This document shows positions 37,252 through 45,660 of a DNA stretch of 64,000 bases, in pieces. Location of the stretch: contig CAOKFN010000016.1 of NCBI GenBank assembly GCA_948467735.1, forward strand, positions 19,468 through 83,467, read 5' to 3'. Source of the DNA: an uncultured bacterium (GTDB lineage Bacteria; Bacillota; Clostridia; Lachnospirales; Lachnospiraceae). A program made the translations under genes and the position numbers. Position 1 is the stretch's first letter. Each line of letters starts with the position of its first letter. Below the pieces are notes generated by a model. It did no database searches, was not told the DNA's origin, and saw nothing but the letters and a program-made list of their open reading frames with translations.

Positions 37252-37872
37252 TCATCCAGAAGGATATTGAAGCATAATTGTCATCCAGAACGATACTGTA
37301 ATGTATGGCAGAAACGGAACTGGTTTTTTCAAGTTTCCTGCCCTGTTCATATTACCTCGAACTATCTGTACCATAAACAAAAGCATATATGCCAGCAGCA
37401 TATGAAACAAAAATCCCGACATTTTCATTCCTCTGGCAGCTTCTGCCGCCGCGCAGACACAGAACGCATAACAGTCGGCCCTGCCATACATTCGGCAAAA
37501 TACTACAAATTGAAGCAGGAAGAAGGCCAAAAGCGGCGAAAGCCTTTCTGCCCATGCAGCAGTCTCCGCCGTGTGCAGACCGCTCCACAAAAGCACAGCG
37601 GCGGCGGCCAGCGCAGGTATCCATGTAAAATTATATACATGGCATATCGCCAAATCTGTCACACATGCCAGCAGAAGAGAACCTCCTATCACCGAGAACA
37701 GTATACAGCTGCCTTTGGTTTCTCCTGCCGTAACGCATCGAATAATACCCCTTTCTAAAAATGCTGCCGCTAAGATGCCCATATAGCTCCGCCCGTCCAG
37801 CGGCAGAATTTTATCCCACTTTCCGATAATCAGCAGTCCCGCTATCACTATTCCCCAAATCACTGTCGCCAC
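37252..37872 (-). CDS. Prepilin peptidase, CpaA/TadV type
   Basis: The 206-residue integral membrane protein has the two aspartates expected of A24 aspartic peptidases: VTDLAICHVYN and GRADCYAF (the GxxD site). It would cleave and possibly methylate prepilins of the Tad pilus encoded directly upstream on the same strand. The start is GTG with AAGGATGAA in front. It is the last gene of the tad operon, 31 nt after cpaB. Confidence 0.82.
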   Translation of the reverse strand: MATVIWGIVIAGLLIIGKWDKILPLDGRSYMGILAAAFLERGIIRCVTAGETKGSCILFSVIGGSLLLACVTDLAICHVYNFTWIPALAAAAVLLWSGLHTAETAAWAERLSPLLAFFLLQFVVFCRMYGRADCYAFCVCAAAEAARGMKMSGFLFHMLLAYMLLFMVQIVRGNMNRAGNLKKPVPFLPYITVSFWMTIMLQYPSG

Positions 37873-37903
37873 TTCATCCTTAACCCCTTTTTCAACACGA
37901 TGG

Positions 37904-38584
37904 TCATATACCTGTTACACACTTCACCACCCGCAGGCTCCCTTCCGCCATTCCTGTATAAAATGCCTCAACATCCTTTTTATCCATAAAAACATTAACC
38001 CTCTGCGCCGCCGTCGATTTATCCGTATTGGAAATGTTGACTCCCGAAGCGTCAAATACCTGCTGTATATACACATATTCCCACGCCAGCATCGCTTTTC
38101 CGTCCTTGACAGTATAAATATGCACTCTATCCCCCGCGCGCAGTGTCCCTCCTGTCACTTGGTAAATATCCTCCGCCCGGAATCCGGCAATGACAGGCTC
38201 CGTCATCTTTCCCAGAATCGTGTTCCATTCTTCAAACATTCCTTTTGTCAAAAGCGTTCCCGCCTCCACATCATATACCGCCGCCAGCCCTTGCATTCTT
38301 AGAGGATCTGTCAGCGCCGTTTCCGGAATCAGCCGCTTGTCCATTTCTTCCACAGCAAAATATTGCAGATAATTTTCTTCCGTTATCATCTGTCCTCTGG
38401 GTATGACGCCCGCCGCCACATAAATTTCACCCTTTTCATACCGACTCAATATATTTTCCTCCACTTGTATCAAAATGACAAACACTGCCACCGCCGCTGC
38501 CAATGCCGCAAAACTCACGCCTGTTTTCCACTTTGACAAAAGCTTCTTTCTATGACGTGTTTCCTTTCCCTTCGCCCTATTCAT
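37904..38584 (-). CDS. cpaB: Tad pilus assembly protein CpaB/RcpC (SAF domain)
   Basis: The 226-residue product has a basic N-terminus, one membrane segment (about residues 28-45) and a SAF-like domain (EIYVAAGVIPRGQMITEENYL). A second conserved region TGGTLRAGDRVHIYTVKDGK resembles the CpaB/RcpC core. In Gram-positive Tad systems it is thought to contact the wall or pilus base. It lies between the TadE-like genes and the prepilin peptidase. Confidence 0.82.
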   Translation of the reverse strand: MNRAKGKETRHRKKLLSKWKTGVSFAALAAAVAVFVILIQVEENILSRYEKGEIYVAAGVIPRGQMITEENYLQYFAVEEMDKRLIPETALTDPLRMQGLAAVYDVEAGTLLTKGMFEEWNTILGKMTEPVIAGFRAEDIYQVTGGTLRAGDRVHIYTVKDGKAMLAWEYVYIQQVFDASGVNISNTDKSTAAQRVNVFMDKKDVEAFYTGMAEGSLRVVKCVTGI

Positions 38585-38656
38585 CCTCTTCCACTCTCCT
38601 ATCCTGCTTCATGTCTGCCCTATTCTTCTTGGTCTGCAGGCGCACTTCCTGCGGAC

Positions 38657-39280
38657 TTATTTTACAATGTCAGCCAGATTTCCTTTATGCGCTTGGATTT
38701 CCATTCCCATCAATCCCTTCACAGTGAATGCAATTTCACTGTATATGGAAGTAGATTCAATCCTAATACCGTTTGGCGCCGCCGCGTTTCCGATGGAATC
38801 CTTCCAAGATGTCATTAGACCATTCTCATCATAGCGGTAGATTGTCACCTCACCTCCGTCCACATTATAGACAATATAATTCACAATTCGCACCAAACCC
38901 TGTATCATACCGCCCTCCTGTCCTTCCCAAGCCTCGTTCAGATTCAGATTTCCCTTAACTGCCCGCCGATAACGCTCATATGCGGTATCGGAATCTTTTA
39001 TTATAATTTTATTGGTTATTCCGAACTCCTCTATGTCCACCACCGCCGACGCCAAGTTAGAAGCCGCAAGCGTATCTTCCAAATATAAAGAGATCATCCG
39101 ATAATATTCCATCTGCAATAACGCACATAAAAATATCGCCAGAAACAGCAGGGAAAACAAACCCACCGACCATCCGATCTGCCCTTTTTCTCTAAGACTG
39201 ACAGCCCTTTTCAGGACTGTCAATCCTTTTGGAATTCCGTTAATGCTTTGCGGTGGACACTCTTTTTTCCGTAAATTCAT
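38657..39280 (-). CDS. TadE/TadF-like pseudopilin (larger)
   Basis: The 207-residue product has a cytoplasmic leader rich in Lys/Arg, one membrane segment (about residues 37-60) and an exported domain of about 150 residues with a SIYSEIAFTVKGLMG C-terminal region. This is the layout of TadE/TadF minor pilins. It overlaps the upstream small TadE-like gene by about 40 nt, so translation is coupled. The start was chosen at the ATG with AGGA seven bases upstream. Confidence 0.7.
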   Translation of the reverse strand: MNLRKKECPPQSINGIPKGLTVLKRAVSLREKGQIGWSVGLFSLLFLAIFLCALLQMEYYRMISLYLEDTLAASNLASAVVDIEEFGITNKIIIKDSDTAYERYRRAVKGNLNLNEAWEGQEGGMIQGLVRIVNYIVYNVDGGEVTIYRYDENGLMTSWKDSIGNAAAPNGIRIESTSIYSEIAFTVKGLMGMEIQAHKGNLADIVK

Positions 39281-39596
39281 ATCCATTTCCTAAATTCCCC
39301 TGTATCTGCAATATAATAGGCTCCCCATACTCCACCTGCATATGGGTCGTCCCGTCAAAGCTAATCCGGCTAATGCCCGCCGCTTCTAATTCCATCCGAA
39401 GCGCGGCGCTGTCCGCGGCAGTGAGCATTCCCACAGTTTCCATGCGTAGAATATATTTTCTGGCAATCTGGCTCACCTCCGTCTTCTGCTGAATCAATCC
39501 GGCATTATCGATATAAACCAGCATGACTACAGTCATTGCAAGCAGGCAGATTCCGGTAGTGATAATTTCCCCCACATTTCCCTTTTTCTTCTTCAT
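39240..39596 (-). CDS. TadE-like minor pilin (small)
   Basis: The 118-residue product has a KKKKG leader, then a glycine/glutamate-containing N-terminal membrane helix (GNVGEIITTGICLLAMTVV), an exported beta-rich region and a basic end. The Glu at about position 9 after a Gly is reminiscent of a pseudopilin cleavage site. It overlaps the gene upstream by four bases (ATGA) and the gene downstream by 41 nt, placing it firmly in the tad operon. Confidence 0.72.
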   Translation of the reverse strand: MKKKKGNVGEIITTGICLLAMTVVMLVYIDNAGLIQQKTEVSQIARKYILRMETVGMLTAADSAALRMELEAAGISRISFDGTTHMQVEYGEPIILQIQGNLGNGYEFTEKRVSTAKH

Positions 39597-39829
39597 GTCC
39601 TTACCCCTGTCAAAATATTTTTTGCCTCCTCTGTCATAGCCTTTACTATTTCTTTAATAAAGGCAGTCATGCTTTCCCTCATTGCCAGACACAATAGCAG
39701 CGCGATAATGCACAACCCCACTGTCACTAAGATACCGTCAATTCCCGGTTCCTTTTTCATGCCCTTTTCAAACAGCCGTCCCGCCGCCATTTTGACCCTA
39801 ATTTCAAATATTCTGATATTGTCTCTCAT
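39593..39829 (-). CDS. Flp-type major pilin-like protein
   Basis: A 78-residue protein with a basic N-terminal stretch of about 27 residues, a single membrane helix (GILVTVGLCIIALLLCLAM) and an amphipathic C-terminus. Size and layout fit Gram-positive Flp1-type pilins or assembly subunits. The cleavage motif is less clear than in classical Flp. It is 124 nt downstream of tadC and overlaps the TadE-like gene by four bases. Confidence 0.65.
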   Translation of the reverse strand: MRDNIRIFEIRVKMAAGRLFEKGMKKEPGIDGILVTVGLCIIALLLCLAMRESMTAFIKEIVKAMTEEAKNILTGVRT

Positions 39830-39953
39830 TGTTTCTACCTCTCTTCTTTTAAAAATTTATTTTAAATATTCAACCATTGCTCAAGGCCCTGCTGCAAAAT
39901 ATGTATGGTTCATACCCAGTAAGGAACTGCCCTCTTTTATCACTCTGCCTCCC

Positions 39954-40784
39954 TCAAAATCCTGCGGCCGCCCCAAACATATATGATACGCATGCATACA
40001 AGGCAATTCCCAATACCACTGCCAAGGTTCCCAGCTGATAAAAAGTAATGCTTCTCTCCAAAGAGCCCTTTTTTCTTTCCAGCACCGTCTGTTCCATATC
40101 TTTGATTTGCTCTCCGATATCCCCTAAAAGTTCCACTGCCTGACCGGACTCAAGCGCCTGTAGAATGGTAATACAGAGAGAGTCCACATATCGATTATCA
40201 AATTTACTCTGAAACTTATCAAGAGCTTCATAGACATCGGCTTTCATGACAATATCTCCCGCCAGCTCCAGCAATGCGCTTCTAAGCCGCTTTTCCTGCA
40301 CGCTTCCATAGCACTCCGCCAGAGAGTCCATCATATAAACCCCTGCACGAATTTGAATCTCAAGCGCATGATATACCAGCTTCAGCTCCGGAAGCATTCT
40401 TTCATTGTCCTTGGCATTCAGGTACAGCAAAAGCCACGACGGAAGACAGAAGAGGAACACAAAGGCTGTCAATCCATATTCCCAAGACAGCGGCGCCAGT
40501 ACCACCATGCCCAATGCCGCCAGAATAAATTTGACGGCAAGAAATTTATCCACTGTCATTTTCCGGCCATAATGGAACGCTCCTCCATTTTGTACAAACC
40601 ACTTTTCCTTCTTTTGATACCAGCAGCTGTTCTGCTGCTTTTCCCTCAAAAGCCCTGACAGCTCCTGATACGCCGCCAAGAGCTTCTGCTGGGGATGATA
40701 TTCTCCATACAGCGCCTGAACCAGCAGGAACGACAAAACCGCACTGCATACCGGCAGCAGTTTCAATCCGTAAATTATCGCCAC
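39954..40784 (-). CDS. tadC: Tad pilus inner-membrane platform protein TadC
   Basis: A 276-residue type II/IV secretion F-domain protein. It has paired membrane helices near residues 90-130, a cytoplasmic helical domain containing LEIQIRAGVYMMDSLAECYG, and a C-terminal membrane helix pair. It partners with TadB to form the platform that the TadA ATPase acts on. It is 25 nt downstream of tadB. Confidence 0.85.
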   Translation of the reverse strand: MAIIYGLKLLPVCSAVLSFLLVQALYGEYHPQQKLLAAYQELSGLLREKQQNSCWYQKKEKWFVQNGGAFHYGRKMTVDKFLAVKFILAALGMVVLAPLSWEYGLTAFVFLFCLPSWLLLYLNAKDNERMLPELKLVYHALEIQIRAGVYMMDSLAECYGSVQEKRLRSALLELAGDIVMKADVYEALDKFQSKFDNRYVDSLCITILQALESGQAVELLGDIGEQIKDMEQTVLERKKGSLERSITFYQLGTLAVVLGIALYACVSYMFGAAAGF

Positions 40785-40809
40785 TCTTTTATACCTGCTT
40801 CCTATTATC

Positions 40810-41739
40810 TCAATAATGAACCCTGTGCATTTGTCTCCAAAAGAGGATTCCTATCGCCGCAAGCGCCGCCATTCCTATTTGTCCCGGCAGCGTGGCCGTA
40901 AACAGCCACACTATAGGCGTCTGCACCAAATATCCCACCGCAGATAATACGACCAGCGACAGCCCCAGCAGTAACGCCATATTGATCGCCGCCTCCCGAA
41001 GCATTCCCTTCCTCTCTTGAGACAGACGCAGATATTCCCTTAGGCTTCTTCGGCTTCCCGCCACCAGCATTGTAAAGTCCGCACAATAACGGAGACTGAT
41101 TTCCATATTTCTTGCCAGCTCCTTGAACTTGGGATGCTCAATCTTCTCCGCCATGGATAACAGCGCCAATCCGGCGTCTCCCGTGGTCTGCGCCTCGTAA
41201 TAGCAGGCGTCCAGCACACTTTTGATAGGCTCCTCCATGTATCTGCTCACCTGATGAAATATGCTCGTGACTTCTCCTGCCGTAATACTGTAATTTCCCA
41301 AGAAATCCAAAAGCTTCATCAAATGTTCATTGACCGCCTTCAAATTAGCCGTCCGAAAATGCCGAAGCATCACAATCTCCGCCGCCATCGGCACGGCTGC
41401 CGCCGCACATCCAACGGCAAAACCGAAAAAAGCCGAAAATATCACCATTACAAACGCCGCTGCCCCGAGATTTCCGGCAATCCAGATTTCCGCAGTCACT
41501 GACGGAAAACGCATCTTCATCCCGCTGTAACAAAGCTCCCTTTCCAGCGCAGCCCGCAATGTATTTTCCTTCTGCAGCTCCAGCAGCTGCCTTCTGCTTT
41601 CCAAGGCCCTCTGCCTTGCGGAAACATCCATATCCCATCTGGTTCTCCGCAGCAGCTCCGCCGCACAATCCAGCAGCCGAATCTCCCGGAATAACGACCA
41701 AAAACCAAGCGCCAATATCAAAAAGACTAAAATTTTCAC
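40810..41739 (-). CDS. tadB: Tad pilus inner-membrane platform protein TadB
   Basis: The 309-residue product has an N-terminal membrane segment, a cytoplasmic region, then the F-domain (LLDFLGNYSITAGEVTSIFHQV, NMEISLRYCADFTMLVAGSRRSLREYL) and two C-terminal membrane helices. The GTG start directly abuts the tadA stop codon with no intergenic base, so translation is coupled. Confidence 0.85.
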   Translation of the reverse strand: MKILVFLILALGFWSLFREIRLLDCAAELLRRTRWDMDVSARQRALESRRQLLELQKENTLRAALERELCYSGMKMRFPSVTAEIWIAGNLGAAAFVMVIFSAFFGFAVGCAAAAVPMAAEIVMLRHFRTANLKAVNEHLMKLLDFLGNYSITAGEVTSIFHQVSRYMEEPIKSVLDACYYEAQTTGDAGLALLSMAEKIEHPKFKELARNMEISLRYCADFTMLVAGSRRSLREYLRLSQERKGMLREAAINMALLLGLSLVVLSAVGYLVQTPIVWLFTATLPGQIGMAALAAIGILFWRQMHRVHY

Positions 41740-42810
41740 TTACAGATCCCTCCCATATATCTTTTGAAAAGATAAATTTTTCCGCTGTTCATCCCAGCCG
41801 CCGCACTCAAAAATTTCCTTTACCTGATAATTTTCCATGAACACAAGCGTCTGAAAACATTCCATCATTTTCATCAATTCATTTCTGGAATACCGGCTTT
41901 CATACATAGCGTAATCCACCAGCTTATCCGGCGCTTTATCGGCGGAAGGGGCATGAATCGTGGCCGCGCAGAGCTGGCCCGTATATGCCGCATTGATCAG
42001 ATACAGCGCCTCCGCCCCTTTGATCTCGCCGATGATAAAGAAATCCACATCCATTGTCAAACCCGCAATACTGATTTCCTCCAAACCATAGCTGACCTGC
42101 TGCTCTCCGGTTCCCGGCAGAGAATGCAGAAACATCATATCGGGATGATACTTTGTCGTCAGCTCGTCCGCCTGCTGCGCCACCAGAACCGCCATATCAT
42201 CCGGCAGCGTCTCCTTCAGCGCATTTAAAAGCGTCGTTTTCCCGGAAGAATTTCCGCCGCAGATTAAAGTGGAACCTTGACGGAATCTTCCAACCAGCAG
42301 CTCCGCAATTTCCTTGTCCATCATATTCTGTTCTATCAGTTCTCTCATTTGGGGAAATATCTTAGGCACTTTTCGGATACACAGATATGGTTCGTTGTAG
42401 GTATTCACCAAGGGCATGGAAAGCGTAAACCTCAGAATAAAATCCGGATGGCTCTCATTGTCGGTGAATCTTTGAATGGCATTCAGATTAGAAATATTCA
42501 CTTGATTTCTGGTTGCAATATAATCGATAAACTGCCGATATTCTTTGGGCGAGGAAAACGCCGTCTCCGCCGCCATTCTCTTTCCCTTTCGCTTGATGCG
42601 GATATTGTCATAGCTCACCACCCTGATATCTGAAACCGTCTTGTCATCAATCAGCACCGACAATCTGGAGTAGCCGAAAATATACTGTTCAAAGGAATCC
42701 AGCAGTTCTTTCGCCTGTTGTCCGTTCAATGGATAGTATGCCGCTATGTGGCGTGCCGCCTCTGCCAAAAAGACGTCCTTCGCAAGCTGTCCTTTTTTCA
42801 TCTGCATCAA
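41740..42810 (-). CDS. tadA: Tad pilus assembly ATPase TadA/CpaF-like, 5' end out of frame
   Basis: Secretion ATPase powering the Tad pilus. The open frame encodes 356 residues with Walker A CGGNSSGKTTLL, an Asp box region and Walker B-like DFFIIGEIKGAEAL. There is no good ribosome-binding site at the TTG/ATG starts near 42810. The frame stays open further upstream and encodes a plausible helix (DDLLQQLVEDYTTGK). A well-placed ATG at 42898-42896, behind GGGAGGG, would give MKNKNENGAAG joined to that helix if one A were missing from the A6 run at 42889-42884. Either the start is displaced, the assembly has an error, or expression depends on slippage. Confidence 0.85.
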   Translation of the reverse strand: MMQMKKGQLAKDVFLAEAARHIAAYYPLNGQQAKELLDSFEQYIFGYSRLSVLIDDKTVSDIRVVSYDNIRIKRKGKRMAAETAFSSPKEYRQFIDYIATRNQVNISNLNAIQRFTDNESHPDFILRFTLSMPLVNTYNEPYLCIRKVPKIFPQMRELIEQNMMDKEIAELLVGRFRQGSTLICGGNSSGKTTLLNALKETLPDDMAVLVAQQADELTTKYHPDMMFLHSLPGTGEQQVSYGLEEISIAGLTMDVDFFIIGEIKGAEALYLINAAYTGQLCAATIHAPSADKAPDKLVDYAMYESRYSRNELMKMMECFQTLVFMENYQVKEIFECGGWDEQRKNLSFQKIYGRDL

Positions 42811-42898
42811 TGACTGCTGTTTTCCGGTAGTATAATCCTCTACCAGCTGCTGCAGTAAATCATCCCCTGCGGCGCCGTTTTCATTTTTTATTTTTCAT

Positions 42899-43159
42899 CC
42901 CTCCCGCCTATACAGATACAGAATCGAAACATAATGCACTGATATTCCGAAAACTGAATCCTAATGAAATGATAACAGTTATCCAGTACGCTCACTTTCC
43001 AAACAGCTGTTATAAAAATTGATACCTTGGCCGAATCAGGCCCGAATAAATTTGACTATCTGATAAAAGACACTCAGCCGTCGCGACTTCTCTGCTAAGT
43101 AACTAATAATCTACACCCATTGAAAGAAAATGTCAATACCCGAAATATTATTTTTTGTG
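42899..43159. other. Intergenic region upstream of the tad operon
   Basis: About 260 AT-rich nt lie between tadA (minus) and a divergent small ORF (plus). The tad promoter should lie here, but I could not fix a convincing -35/-10 pair. No ORF is supported. Confidence 0.4.
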
Positions 43160-43188
43160 TTGTGATTTCCGGGCATCTATGTTATAAT
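43160..43188 (+). promoter_or_regulatory. Strong sigma-A-type promoter for the 36-codon ORF
   Basis: TTGTGA at 43160-43165 and a perfect TATAAT at 43183-43188 are separated by 17 nt. They are followed by a leader of about 95 nt containing a GGCC-CGAAGC-GGCC hairpin before the small ORF. Confidence 0.7.
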
Positions 43189-43290
43189 AATGCATATCTT
43201 GAAATAATGAATATATAGGTAAGGCCCGAAGCGGCCGAAAGAATATGGCGTTTTATTTTAAACAGCTGCACGACAGGGAGGTTCAAGTTT

Positions 43291-43401
43291 ATGTTCATGA
43301 TTTTAGCCGGCGGGTTGTTAATTGTAATTGTTGCAGTAATTATTGCAGTGGTATCCAGCGTGGTTTCGGCCGTTGCCGCAGATGCGGATGAAACCGAGTG
43401 A
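43291..43401 (+). CDS. Small single-span membrane protein (36 residues)
   Basis: Read directly: an N-terminal hydrophobic helix (FMILAGGLLIVIVAVIIAVV) continues through small residues (SSVVSAVAA) and ends in an acidic tail (DADETE) before TGA. AGGGAGG stands 9 nt before the ATG, and a near-consensus promoter lies upstream, so expression is likely. It resembles no toxin I can name. The acidic cytoplasmic or external tail and lack of basic residues argue against a type I toxin. Its neighbours are the tad operon and the anti-sigma gene. Function is unknown. Confidence 0.65.
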   Translation: MFMILAGGLLIVIVAVIIAVVSSVVSAVAADADETE

Positions 43402-43684
43402 CAAAATTCCCAAGCAATAATATATATTTCATCGCGGCGGAATATTCAGCCAGCCAAAGTCCAAGTCAAGAATTGTGTAATAATTCAATATTTGCCGTCG
43501 CTTTGACTGACTGAGACTACAGACCGCTCCACAATTATCGCACGGATATTGTCTTCGGGCACATCGCTCAAAATAAGCTTCTGTATGAATAGATACTGAC
43601 GTTCACTATAATCTGCAGTGTCGGCTCACGAGCGGCAGACATTATGAGCCGACGGCAGATTGTATCCCTCATGAGTATATCCGC
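43402..43684. other. Gap between the small ORF and the anti-sigma gene
   Basis: No ORF is supported. A GGCTCACGAGC word at 43623-43633 and GAGCCGAC at 43647-43654 form an imperfect inverted region that could terminate either converging transcript, but there is no clear T run. Confidence 0.3.
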
Positions 43685-44974
43685 CTAATAATTGAGTCCT
43701 GTCACCCCAAGTCTTCCATCCTTTACCCCAAAAACAATATTAGGTTTCCCCTGTGCGGGCAGGGCAAATCCGGCTCTACTGGGTGATAAATCGTCCATGT
43801 CGGCTTCCTTTATCGCCTCCGAAAGTTCCGCGGGAAAAAGCACATCCTCCCCCAAGGCGAGAAGCTCCTCCTTAGAATTTACCCGGATGCTTCCATCCTG
43901 TTTTCCCACATAGAAAGGGTAACAAGCCATCTCCGCCAATGCTTCCACGTTCCGTTCCCCGACAGTTTGTTGCATTCTCAGCGCAAAAGCGGCATAGGCT
44001 TCCTGTTCCACCGCAAAGTTATCCTCATAATACCGTTCTTCCAAAGCCGCCTTCCCTGCCTCCATATCCGCGGCCTCTTCCTTCAATCCATTGCCCTGTT
44101 TTTTGATTTCAAACTCAACCGCACCATATGCTCCCGGGCCAATTTCATACTTCTCAAACACTATCACAGGATTTCCCTGTTCATTCAGATAAAAGCTGTC
44201 TGCTTCCGTAATTCCGGCAAAACCACCCTGCTCCTCTGTAAAAAAGGTCATTCCCTGAGCCTCTCTCTCCTTCATCTGCGCCCGGATGCTTTGATTTACG
44301 ACCGTTTCATAGTCTTTCCCCAAAATGTCCTCCAATGACGCCAGACTCTTACTTTCCAAGTCCATCGTATAATATTTGACCGTGTCAAAAGCAGAAGACC
44401 AGTTTTCATTTCCCCATACCATAAAGGACAGATAACGTTCTGTCTGCGATTTAACCTCATAACCCACTTGGATTGCTATTTTATGAGCTTCCCACTCTTC
44501 CTCCGTTCCTCCCGTATCAAGAAACGCCTGCCTGTATTCTTCCGCTCTTGCCGCTGCCTCTTGGGCATATGCCTCGCAAAGCGCATGAATTTCCTGATTA
44601 ACAGCTTCTGTTGCCCCGCCGTTTGCCTCTGCAATGAATTCCAGACTGGGAACTTCCACGGTAAGCCTGATATTTTCTTTTTCGTCCGAATAAGAGCGGA
44701 AAGTAAAAATTCGCGCCAGACTCCCTAACACCGGCACGCCGTCCATCGTTTTAGCAAAAGCAGTGCTTGTATTTACGGAAACGGCAAATACCAGAACTGC
44801 CGCAGCCGCACAGGCAGCGGTTCTTTGCAGCACTTTTCTTCTCATCAATATCACCGTTCCTTTTTTATTACCATGATGTTCCATGATTTCCTTCACTTTT
44901 GCAGATAATTCCTCGGGTATCTCAATCCCTTCATATTCCTGCTTTGCCTGTTCCATTTGGCTCGTTCGCTTCAT
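43685..44974 (-). CDS. RsiV-like anti-sigma factor with C-terminal extension
   Basis: The 429-residue product has a cytoplasmic N-terminus (about residues 1-48), one membrane segment (about 50-68) and a large exported part. The middle contains a DUF3298-type region (YYTMDLESKSLASLEDILG ... FEKYEIGPGAYGAVEFEI) as in RsiV, the lysozyme-binding anti-SigV factor of Bacillus subtilis. About 120 extra residues follow (from about 300), resembling an NTF2-like domain, against about 285 residues in total for RsiV. Its start overlaps the sigma gene stop by four bases. Lysozyme or another envelope signal is the inferred input. Confidence 0.82.
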   Translation of the reverse strand: MKRTSQMEQAKQEYEGIEIPEELSAKVKEIMEHHGNKKGTVILMRRKVLQRTAACAAAAVLVFAVSVNTSTAFAKTMDGVPVLGSLARIFTFRSYSDEKENIRLTVEVPSLEFIAEANGGATEAVNQEIHALCEAYAQEAAARAEEYRQAFLDTGGTEEEWEAHKIAIQVGYEVKSQTERYLSFMVWGNENWSSAFDTVKYYTMDLESKSLASLEDILGKDYETVVNQSIRAQMKEREAQGMTFFTEEQGGFAGITEADSFYLNEQGNPVIVFEKYEIGPGAYGAVEFEIKKQGNGLKEEAADMEAGKAALEERYYEDNFAVEQEAYAAFALRMQQTVGERNVEALAEMACYPFYVGKQDGSIRVNSKEELLALGEDVLFPAELSEAIKEADMDDLSPSRAGFALPAQGKPNIVFGVKDGRLGVTGLNY

Positions 44975-45477
44975 ACTTTTACCTCCATAGTCTGCTTCAA
45001 CAGCTTCAGCCCCCGATATAATTTTGTCTTAACGGTATTCAGATTCATTTTCATGATAACGGCGATTTCCTTCAGCGAAAATTCTTCATAAAACCTTAGC
45101 TTGATAACCATCTGAATATCCGGGGGCAGTCGATTAATCTGTTCATAAAGATTTTCCCGCGGTTCGTATTCTTTCTCATAATATGGGATATTTTCTATGA
45201 GCTGCTCCTCCGGCAGCAGCTCTTCCCTTCTCTTTTTCAAAAAAAGCAGGCTTTCATTTACAAGAATACGATAGAACCATGTCTTGACAGCACCTTTGTT
45301 TCTGAGAGTTCCGTAATAATCCAATGCCTTGCAGATAGCATTCTGCACAACATCCAGCGCATCCTCCCTCGTTCTCACAAAGCTGAATGCAAGCCTGTAA
45401 AACTTATCCTGATTCTCAATCACATATTCCGTCAATTCATCATAACAAACCGCAGGATTTTTCCTGCTTCCCTGCAC
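44971..45477 (-). CDS. ECF-family RNA polymerase sigma factor (SigV-like)
   Basis: The 168-residue product has region 2 (FYRLAFSFVRTREDALDVVQNA) and region 4 with its helix-turn-helix (FSLKEIAVIMKMNLNTVKTKLYRG) and lacks regions 1 and 3, as ECF factors do. The start is taken as a GTG with AGGAGG eight bases upstream; an earlier GTG overlaps the ribosome-binding site. It is translationally coupled to the RsiV-like gene. An autoregulatory promoter is visible upstream. Confidence 0.9.
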   Translation of the reverse strand: MQGSRKNPAVCYDELTEYVIENQDKFYRLAFSFVRTREDALDVVQNAICKALDYYGTLRNKGAVKTWFYRILVNESLLFLKKRREELLPEEQLIENIPYYEKEYEPRENLYEQINRLPPDIQMVIKLRFYEEFSLKEIAVIMKMNLNTVKTKLYRGLKLLKQTMEVKV

Positions 45478-45500
45478 CGTTTTCACCTCCTTATTCTATA

Positions 45501-45527
45501 GATAATGATCCTAATACAAAAGTTTCA
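45501..45527 (-). promoter_or_regulatory. Candidate ECF-type promoter of the sigma/anti-sigma operon
   Basis: On the minus strand, TGAAAC at 45527-45522, the typical ECF -35 element, is followed after 17 nt by TATC at 45504-45501, just upstream of the ribosome-binding site. Autoregulation by the encoded sigma factor is inferred. Confidence 0.45.
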
Positions 45528-45660
45528 GATATGGGTACATTTCATAAAAAAACGGAATATCACTGCAGAACACACAAACTACAATTTGATGGAAATTCAA
45601 ATACCTCTCGAAAAAAGAGATTTTATAGAAGTAAAGGAAAATTGAAAGGAGGCATGATGT

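Noticed and set aside
41740..42810. Classifying tadA as a pseudogene
   Set aside because: All ATPase motifs are intact and downstream genes are translationally coupled. Only the extreme 5' end is questionable, so it is kept as a CDS with a noted offset.
43160..43290. A riboswitch in the leader of the 36-codon ORF
   Set aside because: The GGCC-CGAAGC-GGCC hairpin matches no riboswitch consensus known to me; the leader is too short and simple to claim one.
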